From: Bacteroidota bacterium | GTDB lineage: Bacteria; Bacteroidota; Bacteroidia; Cytophagales; Cyclobacteriaceae | Length of the DNA: 40,869 nt | NCBI GenBank assembly: GCA_022571715.1 | Contig: JACZXH010000033.1 | Coordinates: 1-40,869, forward strand | Reading direction: 5' to 3' | Shown: positions 33,784 to 40,869 of the stretch, in pieces | Position numbering within the stretch: position 1 is the first letter of the stretch | Layout of the letters: each line of letters starts with the position of its first letter | Notes under the pieces: model-generated | Told to the model about the DNA's origin: nothing | The model's database searches: none | What the model saw: the letters and a program-made list of their open reading frames with translations, nothing else | Position numbers and translations under genes: made by a program

Positions 33784-36033
33784 ATGAATAAAATGAATAA
33801 AATCCTGGCATTCATATTGACTTTAGTTATTATAGAAGGATTCGGACAGAATCAGGAAGTATTTTATTTTTTTGATAGCGATAATAACAAACCAGTCGAA
33901 GGTGTTTTTGCAAAAACTTATGAACCCGCCTCAAACAAATGGAACTATTACGTTTCTGATTCAAAAGGAAGAATAACCTCTGATGCGTTCACGTATCCAC
34001 TACTAGTGTGGTTATCACACATTAATTATTCGCCGGTTCTGGATACGATAACAGTCAAAAGCCCCAAAACCATATTATTAACTCCTGCCTTAATAAAGCT
34101 TGAAGAAGTAGTAATTACCGGTCAGTATGAACCGCAGTCGGCAGAAAATTCTGTTTATCATATTACATCTATCAGCCGGGCAGAAATCGTATCCAAAGGA
34201 GCGATGAACCTCGAAGAAGTGTTGAATACCGCCTTAAATGTAAGGCTTCAGAAAGATCCTGCAACAGGTACAACCAGCATTCGTCTTCAGGGAATATCAG
34301 GCGAAAACATTAAACTGCTTATTGATGGAGTGCCACTGGCAGGACGAGTTGGGGGTCAGTTAGACATTAACCAGATTGATTTAAACCTGATCGAAAAAAT
34401 TGAAATTGTGGAAGGACCAATGGCGGTAAGTTATGGAAGCAATGCCATGGGTGGAGTGATTAATGTCATTACAAAAAAAAATAACGCAGACAAATGGTTT
34501 ATCCATGCCGTTCTTAGCGAGGAAACCGTGGCAGAAGAATACGGATTTGAACAGGGAATACATAATCAGCATGTTTCCGGTGGACTCAACATTTCAGATA
34601 ATGTATATAGCCAGATGTCACTTTCGCATAATTATTTTGGTGGTTATTACGGCGATGAAGAAGGGAGGTCAACAAGGTGGGATCCTAAAAGTCAATTTTT
34701 GGGAAGCTTCCTGTTAAAATATAGCCCAACCCGTTTTAAATCATTTTATAAGTTTGATTATCTGAAGGAAAAAATAGAAAATAAAGGTGAAGTAACGGGT
34801 ATTTTCAATCCGATTGCCCTGGATGAAGAGTATGAGACTAATCGGTTCATACATCAATTTCAACTCGGATATAAGGTTTCAAATACTTCCCGTATTAACA
34901 CGCTTTTTGCGTTCACCAATTATCAAAGGATTAAAAGGCAATATGTAACTAATTTAAAAACAGGAGAAAAACCACTTTCAAAAGCTACAGGTGCCCAAGA
35001 CACAACCCAATTAAATGAATTTAACTTCAGGGGATCATATTTAAATCTCGCCTCTTCAGGTAACATCTCTTACGAAGCCGGTTATGATATAACACTTGAA
35101 AGCGGGCAGGGAGGAAGGATTATCGGATCAGAAAAAAAAGTAATTAATGATTTTGGGTTTTTCGGTTCAACAGAAATTGTTGCCGGACCCTGGAAAATTC
35201 GCCCGGGTCTGAGAATATCATATAACTCCCTTTACCACACACCTATAATACCCTCATTAAACGTAATGTGGCGCAACACGAATTTTGGATTACGATTTGC
35301 CTATGGAAGAGGTTACCGTGCTCCAACCATCAAAGAACTTTATCTGGAATTTGTAGATTCAAGTCACCGTATTTTCGGAAATGACAAACTGGCACCTGAA
35401 GACGGACACCATCTGGATTTTGGAATAACTCTTACACCTAAAAAATCTGGAATCCTTACGTATAAACCAGAATTGGGATTTTTTTTCAATGCGTTGAACA
35501 ACAAAATAACGTTCGGACAATCTCCCAAAGACCCAACGGTTACCACGTATATTAATATCGATAAATTCAAATCTGTTGGAGGAGATGTATCCGTCAAGTA
35601 TAGATTAGAAAAATTGTTTGGGGAAGTCGGGGTAGCTTATACTGGACGTTTAAGTGAATTCGAAGATATTTCAAATAAAAGTTTTCTGTTTTCTCCAGAA
35701 GCTGTATTCAATGTTTCCTATCAATTATCCCAAATAATATCCCTGGGTCTATATTACAAATTCACTGGTTCATTACCGAGGTATTTTATTTCGGAAACCA
35801 ATGAACCAGAACTCACGAAAACCGATTCATACAATTGGCTTGACCTGACTTCAGTTATTAAAATATCTAAGACTTTCAGAACCACACTCGGAATTAAGAA
35901 CCTGCTTAATGTAACAGATATAAATGCCGGCCTTGGAGGAGATACACACAGTGGTGGTTCAAGCCTGCCAGTTTCATATGGGATATCAGGATTTCTAAAA
36001 CTTGAACTAAATATCAATGGAAACAATTTTTAA
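33784..36033 (+). CDS. TonB-dependent outer-membrane receptor, heme/siderophore type
   Basis: The 749-residue receptor imports a ligand across the outer membrane with energy from TonB. It has a signal peptide (about 1-21), a carboxypeptidase-like small domain (30-95), a TonB box-like EEVVITGQ (about 103-110), a plug with RLQGISGENIKLLIDGVPL and VEGPMAVSYGSNAMGGVINVIT, and a 22-strand-type barrel with FAYGRGYRAPTIKELYLEF, a typical heme/siderophore receptor motif region. It is the first gene of an operon with hmuY-like (18 bases later) and a membrane protein. A heme substrate is suggested by HmuY next door, not by the receptor alone. Confidence 0.92.
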   Translation: MNKMNKILAFILTLVIIEGFGQNQEVFYFFDSDNNKPVEGVFAKTYEPASNKWNYYVSDSKGRITSDAFTYPLLVWLSHINYSPVLDTITVKSPKTILLTPALIKLEEVVITGQYEPQSAENSVYHITSISRAEIVSKGAMNLEEVLNTALNVRLQKDPATGTTSIRLQGISGENIKLLIDGVPLAGRVGGQLDINQIDLNLIEKIEIVEGPMAVSYGSNAMGGVINVITKKNNADKWFIHAVLSEETVAEEYGFEQGIHNQHVSGGLNISDNVYSQMSLSHNYFGGYYGDEEGRSTRWDPKSQFLGSFLLKYSPTRFKSFYKFDYLKEKIENKGEVTGIFNPIALDEEYETNRFIHQFQLGYKVSNTSRINTLFAFTNYQRIKRQYVTNLKTGEKPLSKATGAQDTTQLNEFNFRGSYLNLASSGNISYEAGYDITLESGQGGRIIGSEKKVINDFGFFGSTEIVAGPWKIRPGLRISYNSLYHTPIIPSLNVMWRNTNFGLRFAYGRGYRAPTIKELYLEFVDSSHRIFGNDKLAPEDGHHLDFGITLTPKKSGILTYKPELGFFFNALNNKITFGQSPKDPTVTTYINIDKFKSVGGDVSVKYRLEKLFGEVGVAYTGRLSEFEDISNKSFLFSPEAVFNVSYQLSQIISLGLYYKFTGSLPRYFISETNEPELTKTDSYNWLDLTSVIKISKTFRTTLGIKNLLNVTDINAGLGGDTHSGGSSLPVSYGISGFLKLELNINGNNF

Positions 36034-36051
36034 ACAATGATTTTATAAACA

Positions 36052-37140
36052 ATGAAACACAATTTACTCTACTACTCGATTCTTTTATCATTTGCAATTG
36101 TAGCATGCAATAATGATGAAATATTAGAAATTCCCATATCTGAAGGTGCCATTCTGGACATCGAGGTGGGTGGCCCTACGCAGCCCAATCAAGTTTATGT
36201 AGATTTTAGCACTGATATGCAGACGGCAGTTCATAAATCTATATGGGATATCGCTTTTTATTCAGGCAGTGAATTTGTTGTCATACTTAATTCAGCCACC
36301 GAGGTAATGGCACAGAATTTACAGAAGTCTGATTGGGCGCAGGTCGAAGAATCAGATTATGAAGGATTCAAAGAACAAATGAATGTAGATGCCATCTTCA
36401 GCAATTTATTTAGCCCCCCACCCTACCCGGATTGGTTTGCTGAAAGCTCAAACTGGATTGATAGTCCCGATGGTGATTTAAATAATACAGCAATAGAGAA
36501 AATTTCTGCCACTGAGGATGTGAATAACATTTATTTCATCAACAGAGGGCAAACCCCGGAAAGAATCCCCCGAGGGGAATACCTGGTAAGAGTGGTACGA
36601 AGTGGAAACGGATATAAAATCGAATTCAAAATTCCGGGATCTGCCGAAATGCAAACTACTGAAATTGCCAAAGACGAAAATTTCAACTTAGTATATTTCA
36701 ATTTTGACAATGGGATTGTAACCAGTGAACCGAAAAAAGACTTATGGGACATCGCTTTTACCACTTATATGGAGAAACTTGATGTTGGCGGTGGAATATT
36801 TATCCCATATCGTTTTCAGGATTATGTCATTCAAAATCGAACCAATGCAAAAGTTGCCGTACGTGAAATTGAGGAATCGGAATCTGTTTTCGATGCTTAT
36901 GAAAGATTCACGCTAGATGACACCAACTCGCTTGTATTTAATAATGATCTTAATAACATTGGCAGCACATGGAGATCAGTAGCTTCCCCAACTCCCGGCT
37001 CGGTAACAGGAGTGAAAGATGACCGATTTTACATTGTCGAAGATTCATCAGGAAATTTTTATAAACTTTTATTTACTCAAATGCTTAATAATGAAGGTGA
37101 AAGAGGATTTCCTCAGATTACGTATGAATTGTTAAAATAA
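36052..37140 (+). CDS. HmuY-family lipoprotein
   Basis: The 362-residue product is a lipoprotein (lipobox with Cys19 in FAIVACN). HmuY proteins of Bacteroidota bind heme and hand it to the receptor HmuR. The WDIAF motif with following strands occurs twice: Trp65 (SIWDIAFYSGSEF) and Trp232 (DLWDIAFTTYMEK), the second followed by YRFQDYVIQNRTNA. This looks like an internal duplication of the beta-core. Heme ligands cannot be assigned by eye. The short gap of 10 bases to the next gene indicates an operon. Confidence 0.85.
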   Translation: MKHNLLYYSILLSFAIVACNNDEILEIPISEGAILDIEVGGPTQPNQVYVDFSTDMQTAVHKSIWDIAFYSGSEFVVILNSATEVMAQNLQKSDWAQVEESDYEGFKEQMNVDAIFSNLFSPPPYPDWFAESSNWIDSPDGDLNNTAIEKISATEDVNNIYFINRGQTPERIPRGEYLVRVVRSGNGYKIEFKIPGSAEMQTTEIAKDENFNLVYFNFDNGIVTSEPKKDLWDIAFTTYMEKLDVGGGIFIPYRFQDYVIQNRTNAKVAVREIEESESVFDAYERFTLDDTNSLVFNNDLNNIGSTWRSVASPTPGSVTGVKDDRFYIVEDSSGNFYKLLFTQMLNNEGERGFPQITYELLK

Positions 37141-37150
37141 TTTTCAATAA

Positions 37151-37900
37151 ATGAAGGAAATAGCACACTACATACCAATAATTACATTTTTTTTCTCTAT
37201 CTATTTTGCTTTTGGGCTTTGGAAACATTATAGAAGAAAGCCTGAAGCAAAATACCTGATGTGGTGGCTGATCGGGATTATCACATACGGAGTAGGTACG
37301 TTTACCGAGAGCTATAATGTATTGATCGGCTGGGATATAATTAATTACAAAGCCTGGTATATTTCAGGGGCGCTTCTTGGAGGTGCTCCCCTGGCTCAGG
37401 GTACAGTTTATCTTTTGATGAAAAAGAAAACAGCTAACCGGCTAACAGTTGCTCTTGTACTTTTCATTTTCATTGCATCTATAGCAGTGGCCTTCAGCCC
37501 AGTGAAGCCCGAAGCGCAGGAAGTAGGCAGGCTTACCGGAAGTATGCTTAGCTGGCAGTGGTCGAGATATTTCTCTCCGTTTATTAATATCTATGCACTG
37601 ATATTTCTAGTAGGCGGGGCCGCTTATTCCGCATTCAAATACTGGAAAATGGCATCTGAAAGAATGGCCAACACCCGGTTTTTAGGAAATGTTTATATTG
37701 CAATAGGCGCTTTGTTGCCTGGTATCGGGGGCTCATTTACTCGTTTTGGTTACGAAGAGGTATTGTTTGTTACTGAACTCATGGGTATTCTATTGATTTA
37801 TGCAGGATACAGAATAATGCAATCCGATAAAATCGTATCTATACACAAGTTCCAAAAACAGGAAGCACTATCTAATGCCACTTTAGGCAGCGTTAAATAA
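37151..37900 (+). CDS. Unknown seven-helix membrane protein in the iron locus
   Basis: The 249-residue protein has about seven hydrophobic segments (roughly 8-22, 34-50, 66-85, 97-115, 140-160, 175-195, 205-225) and no signal peptide. I recognise no family. Possible functional residues are His6 and His26 at the N-terminus and a WQWSRYFSPFIN stretch in the periplasmic or middle part. It lies 10 bases after the HmuY-like gene and about 70 bases before ferritin, so it is likely part of the same iron operon; possible roles include heme or iron transfer at the inner membrane or signal transduction. That is inference. Confidence 0.8.
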   Translation: MKEIAHYIPIITFFFSIYFAFGLWKHYRRKPEAKYLMWWLIGIITYGVGTFTESYNVLIGWDIINYKAWYISGALLGGAPLAQGTVYLLMKKKTANRLTVALVLFIFIASIAVAFSPVKPEAQEVGRLTGSMLSWQWSRYFSPFINIYALIFLVGGAAYSAFKYWKMASERMANTRFLGNVYIAIGALLPGIGGSFTRFGYEEVLFVTELMGILLIYAGYRIMQSDKIVSIHKFQKQEALSNATLGSVK

Positions 37901-37916
37901 TCATGGTATATCAGCA

Positions 37917-37934
37917 TTGATTTCGAAAAATCAA
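37917..37934. promoter_or_regulatory. Dyad TTGATTT-CGAA-AAATCAA upstream of ferritin
   Basis: A perfect 7-base inverted repeat with a 4-base spacer lies 10 bases before the ferritin -7 element and covers its expected -33 region. It could be an operator for iron-responsive control. It does not resemble the Fur box consensus. Confidence 0.45.
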
Positions 37935-37943
37935 GGATATAGG

Positions 37944-37951
37944 TATATTTG
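37944..37951 (+). promoter_or_regulatory. Probable -7 element of the ferritin promoter
   Basis: TATATTTG matches TAnnTTTG. A TTTC at 37921-37924 sits 19 bases upstream, close to the usual -33 spacing. The position suggests transcription from near 37958 and supports the ATG at 37970 over an upstream TTG at 37949. Confidence 0.6.
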
Positions 37952-37969
37952 CGGTTAAATACCTTATCC

Positions 37970-38533
37970 ATGAAAAAACAAATGGTAACTACAAAACGGT
38001 CGCTTACTCTTGAAACAGAGGAACGACTGAATCAGCAGATACTGCTTGAAGGTAAATCATCTGCATACTACCTGTCAATGGCCTCATGGTGTGATACGAA
38101 AGGCTATTCCACGTCTTCTGATTTTTTGTATCGGCACTCTGAAGAAGAGCGTCAGCATATGCTCAAATTGTTTGGTTATGTAAATGATGCCGGCGGCCAT
38201 GCGCTTCAACCGGAAATTACAGGGATACCGCATGATTTTAAAAGCCTTCGTGAAATATTTGAACTCATTCTTGAACATGAGATCGAAGTCACAAAATCTA
38301 TCAACGAGTTAGTAGACCATTGTTTTTCAATAAAAGATTTTACTACATTTCATTTTCTACAATGGTATGTGATTGAACAGCGCGAAGAAGAAACACTGTC
38401 ACGCAGGGCACTTGAGCTATTTGATATTATCGGAGAAGATGGCGTTGGTTTATGGACGATTGATCAGGAAATCGGAAATCTTGAAAATTTCATTCAAAAA
38501 TCTGGTCCTGGAAATATGGATGCTCCAAACTAA
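37970..38533 (+). CDS. ftnA: Ferritin (FtnA-type)
   Basis: A 187-residue non-heme ferritin that stores iron in a 24-subunit shell. The ferroxidase residues are visible: Glu27 and Tyr34 (LEGKSSAYYL), Glu60 with His63 (EEERQHM), Glu104 (LEHEIE) and Glu136/Gln137 with Glu140 (QWYVIEQREEE), a pattern close to E. coli FtnA. No Met ligand of bacterioferritin heme is evident. The start at 37970 follows a -7 element at 37944 and a 7-base dyad; a longer TTG frame from 37949 begins inside the promoter and is rejected. The likely context is the iron-uptake operon directly upstream. Confidence 0.94.
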   Translation: MKKQMVTTKRSLTLETEERLNQQILLEGKSSAYYLSMASWCDTKGYSTSSDFLYRHSEEERQHMLKLFGYVNDAGGHALQPEITGIPHDFKSLREIFELILEHEIEVTKSINELVDHCFSIKDFTTFHFLQWYVIEQREEETLSRRALELFDIIGEDGVGLWTIDQEIGNLENFIQKSGPGNMDAPN

Positions 38534-38557
38534 CCCCGTCAACTAAGAAACGTCTTT

Positions 38558-39817
38558 TCAGGGCGATACAGCCTGCATCATTATAGCGCAAACATAAGCA
38601 CCATAGGTCCCAATTACGTATCCAAATACGGCAAGCAGCACACCCACCGGAGCTAACGATGGATGAAATGCAGATGCCACAACTGGAGCTGAAGCCGCTC
38701 CCCCTATATTTGCCTGACTTCCGACCGCAACAAAGAAAAACGGAGCTCTAATGAGCTTCGCCACTGTGAGTAACAGAATTATATGAACCATCATCCATAA
38801 GGCGCCTACCACAAACAATCCCGGATTATCAAAGACGGCCATGATATTCATATGAGTTCCGATGGTTGCAACCAACACGTATATCATCACGGTCCCCAAC
38901 CTGCTGGCACCAACACCCTCGAGCTTTTTGAACCGTGTGAATGACAGCCCCAGGCCAATTGCTGTGGCAATTACTACTAGCCAGAAAAACGATTTTGTTA
39001 AACTGAATCGGGCAAGGTAGGGTGCATTTTCCTGGATGAAAGGGGCGATGCTGTCAGCCATCAGGTGGGCAATACCCATTGCACCAAAACCCACACCAAG
39101 TACAACCATACTTTCGGACAAGGTGGGGATTTTGGCAATGCTTTTACGGTATACTTCCACCCTGAGTTTTACTTGTTCGATCGCCGAAGCATCCGCTTTC
39201 AGGAATTTATCGATGCTTTCAGCTCTGCTTGCACCATAAAGCAAAAATGCCATCCAGATATTGGCTAAGATCACATCTACAGCAATCATCATCGAAAACA
39301 GGTCGCCGCTGGGTTCAAATACCTCAAACATTGTTGCCTGGTTTGCACTACCACCAATCCAACTTCCGGCAACCGTTGACATACCACGCCAGACTTCTTC
39401 CGGCCCCGACCCGCCCACAATCTCAGGAGCCACCATAGAAGTAAGCAGGATTGCAATTGGACCTCCGAGAATAACACCTACCGTACCGGTAAGGAACATG
39501 ATTATAGCTTTATTACCTAATTTTAATATCTCTTTTAGATCTACACTGATAGTAAGAAGCACAAGACTTGCCGGTAACAGATACCGGGATGCCACAAAAT
39601 ACAAATTTGAATTCTCGCCGGATATTATCCCTATTGAATTTAATACAGATGGTATGAAATAGCACAATAAAATGGCCGGTATGAATGTATAGAACTTTTT
39701 CCAGAATGGAGTTTGTAATGTTGAAGTATAAAAAACCAACATCAGAATTATCATTAGCAGGCCGAAAACTACAGCATCATTGGTGATCAATGCTGTATTC
39801 GAGTTTTCCATAATCAA
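38558..39817 (-). CDS. DUF819 family membrane protein
   Basis: The 419-residue protein has about ten transmembrane segments and is DUF819 (YjcL-like). Family landmarks are TSMVAPEIVGGSGPEEVWRG, here by parts MVAPEIVGGSG and EEVWRGMSTVAGSWIGGSAN, and VGSQANIGGAASAPVVASAF. The G-rich PxxGGAA-type stretches resemble sodium-coupled permease folds such as CPA-like antiporters; the substrate is unknown. The likely start is the second Met (39811), with MENSNTALITNDAVV matching the family N-terminus. It converges with ferritin. Confidence 0.88.
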   Translation of the reverse strand: MIMENSNTALITNDAVVFGLLMIILMLVFYTSTLQTPFWKKFYTFIPAILLCYFIPSVLNSIGIISGENSNLYFVASRYLLPASLVLLTISVDLKEILKLGNKAIIMFLTGTVGVILGGPIAILLTSMVAPEIVGGSGPEEVWRGMSTVAGSWIGGSANQATMFEVFEPSGDLFSMMIAVDVILANIWMAFLLYGASRAESIDKFLKADASAIEQVKLRVEVYRKSIAKIPTLSESMVVLGVGFGAMGIAHLMADSIAPFIQENAPYLARFSLTKSFFWLVVIATAIGLGLSFTRFKKLEGVGASRLGTVMIYVLVATIGTHMNIMAVFDNPGLFVVGALWMMVHIILLLTVAKLIRAPFFFVAVGSQANIGGAASAPVVASAFHPSLAPVGVLLAVFGYVIGTYGAYVCAIMMQAVSP

Positions 39818-39850
39818 AATAATATAAATCAGAACACTTAAACAGGCAAT

Positions 39851-40477
39851 TTACAAATCTTTATAAATGCTCAAAAATTCACTCATCATCATGGCAGTTG
39901 CACCCCAGACCTCATGTTCTTTTATGGCATAATAAGGGGCTTGAATACTGAATCCGATACTTACTTTAAATGATTTGGTTTTGACAACATTCGAATCCAG
40001 CAATAACGATAAGGGAACCTCAATAATTTCAGCAACCTCACGCTGCTCAATCCTGAAATTTGGCCTTTTGCTCATATAACCTACCACTGGCAAAACTTTA
40101 AAATTGCTGGCTGCTATAAATAACTCTGATAATACACCCAGAACCCGGACTTCATTTTCAGGTATGCCAAGTTCTTCGGATGATTCACGAAGTGCCGTAT
40201 AAATAAGATCCGGATCGCTGTCTTCCTTTTTACCTCCCGGAAAACTCACCTGGCCACTATGAGCACCACTATACTCCGTTCTCAACATCAATGGCAGATG
40301 TAGTTCACCATTGTATGGATATAATAATACCAAAACACCTCCGGGACTCGTTTCCGAAAAAAGATTAAAACCAGATGGGTCGATGTGCTTCAGTACCGGA
40401 GCCATCTGCTGCTGGACCGCTTCCCCAGGAAGTGCTTCTTTCAGCCTTGCTTTCAAACGTTCGATTATCTTATCCAT
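39851..40477 (-). CDS. NUDIX hydrolase, CoA pyrophosphatase type
   Basis: The 208-residue protein carries a complete Nudix box, GGKKEDSDPDLIYTALRESSEELGI (residues 81-105; shown as GGKKEDSDP...LRESSEELG). Directly before it lies the NuCoA motif LRTEYSGAHSGQVSFPGG, which defines CoA pyrophosphatases that split CoA to 4'-phosphopantetheine and 3',5'-ADP. E. coli NudL is a relative. Metal-binding Glu residues are present. It lies 33 bases upstream of the DUF819 gene on the same strand, so co-transcription is possible. Confidence 0.93.
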   Translation of the reverse strand: MDKIIERLKARLKEALPGEAVQQQMAPVLKHIDPSGFNLFSETSPGGVLVLLYPYNGELHLPLMLRTEYSGAHSGQVSFPGGKKEDSDPDLIYTALRESSEELGIPENEVRVLGVLSELFIAASNFKVLPVVGYMSKRPNFRIEQREVAEIIEVPLSLLLDSNVVKTKSFKVSIGFSIQAPYYAIKEHEVWGATAMMMSEFLSIYKDL

Positions 40478-40869
40478 ATTCCTTCTGTGGAAAAATAAAA
40501 AGAATTAAAATACAATCAGTAGAATTTCCAAGAATAGTAGATAACAGAGACGGTTATAAATTTTCGTTATTATTCTGCATAAATTTTATACTGTTAATCT
40601 GAATATCTTGTTGTTTTATAGTTTTACCGGTTTGGCGAAATGTGAATGCATTAATCAGCAGGCCGTATTTGATTCAGAGTTGACAATTCTTAACTTTAAA
40701 TCCGTAACTATTTTTATCAACTGGAAGTTTCCTAATCAAGCTTGTATTTGAAGATGAAAAAAAGAAGCAAGTTACTTAGATAGATGTGGCAAACTACTAG
40801 TAAAGATTATTGTAAACTATTCTGAAAATGTCTGCATCAAAGAACCTTGGAAAATGCTTATGAAAGCAA
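40478..40869. other. Terminal stretch without a recognisable gene
   Basis: AT-rich DNA after the NUDIX start. A short plus-strand open stretch near 40760-40869 (ending KEPWKMLMKA) runs off the window edge and could be the beginning or end of a neighbouring gene, but it is too short to support. No tRNA or CRISPR repeat seen. Confidence 0.5.

Noticed and set aside
40760-40869. Open stretch running off the right edge
   Set aside because: Too short and without a family match; no start codon can be assigned with confidence.

Overview
The window looks like chromosomal DNA of an aerobic, AT-rich member of the Bacteroidota, most likely a Cytophagales/Cyclobacteriaceae-type organism. The basis is the gene families present: type IX secretion system (T9SS) cargo with gliding-motility C-terminal domains, a T9SS plug (DUF5103) protein, a PUR-type DUF3276 protein, an LVIVD beta-propeller lipoprotein, a HmuY-type lipoprotein, and promoters of the Bacteroidota TAnnTTTG type instead of Shine-Dalgarno-led starts. 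No rRNA, tRNA, insertion sequence, phage or CRISPR array was recognised. Most genes are housekeeping or core accessory genes.

Layout. 1-2000: two minus-strand secreted-protein genes, a T9SS cargo whose C-terminal sorting domain is split off by a frameshift and an S74 tail-fibre-like protein. 2250-6220: dnaB, diverging from a mpl-like ligase overlapped by a DnaQ-type exonuclease; the dnaB/mpl gap holds a phased set of DnaA-box-like 9-mers. 6235-9024: an NAD-binding epimerase-like protein, a decayed acyl-CoA desaturase and an intact PlsC-type acyltransferase. 9100-12282: a sorbosone dehydrogenase-like lipoprotein and an ABC-F ATPase. 12290-16312: a minus-strand set of outer-membrane protein, LVIVD lipoprotein, anti-sigma/beta-barrel fusion and ECF sigma factor. 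16435-18491: T9SS plug protein convergent with an orphan Cas6. 18492-21725: a degenerate duplicate of the ychF 3' end, ychF, an AI-2E family permease and DUF3276, separated by a strong terminator. 21915-24505: DUF58 protein, an Alvin-type ferredoxin and a divergent LuxC-like acyl-CoA reductase. 24518-30108: a 1685-residue T9SS adhesin-like protein with five exact 87-residue repeats, behind a small secreted partner. 30301-32562: aconitase. 32712-38533: an iron/heme-type locus (AraC/PchR-like regulator, TonB receptor, HmuY lipoprotein, unknown seven-helix membrane protein, ferritin). 38558-40477: DUF819 permease and a NUDIX CoA pyrophosphatase; the last 390 bases carry no recognisable gene.

How the genes fit together. 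Several genes concern the cell surface: T9SS cargo and plug, TonB receptor, beta-barrels and lipoproteins. The iron locus links uptake (receptor and lipoprotein), probable regulation (AraC) and storage (ferritin). The most unusual items are the solitary cas6 with no array, the ychF tail duplication, the erased desaturase beside plsC, the DnaA-box-like array next to dnaB, and the unassigned membrane protein inside the HmuY/ferritin locus. I did not find a convincing new multi-gene defence or biosynthetic system; the closest candidates for undescribed biology are the orphan Cas6 and the unknown membrane protein of the iron locus.
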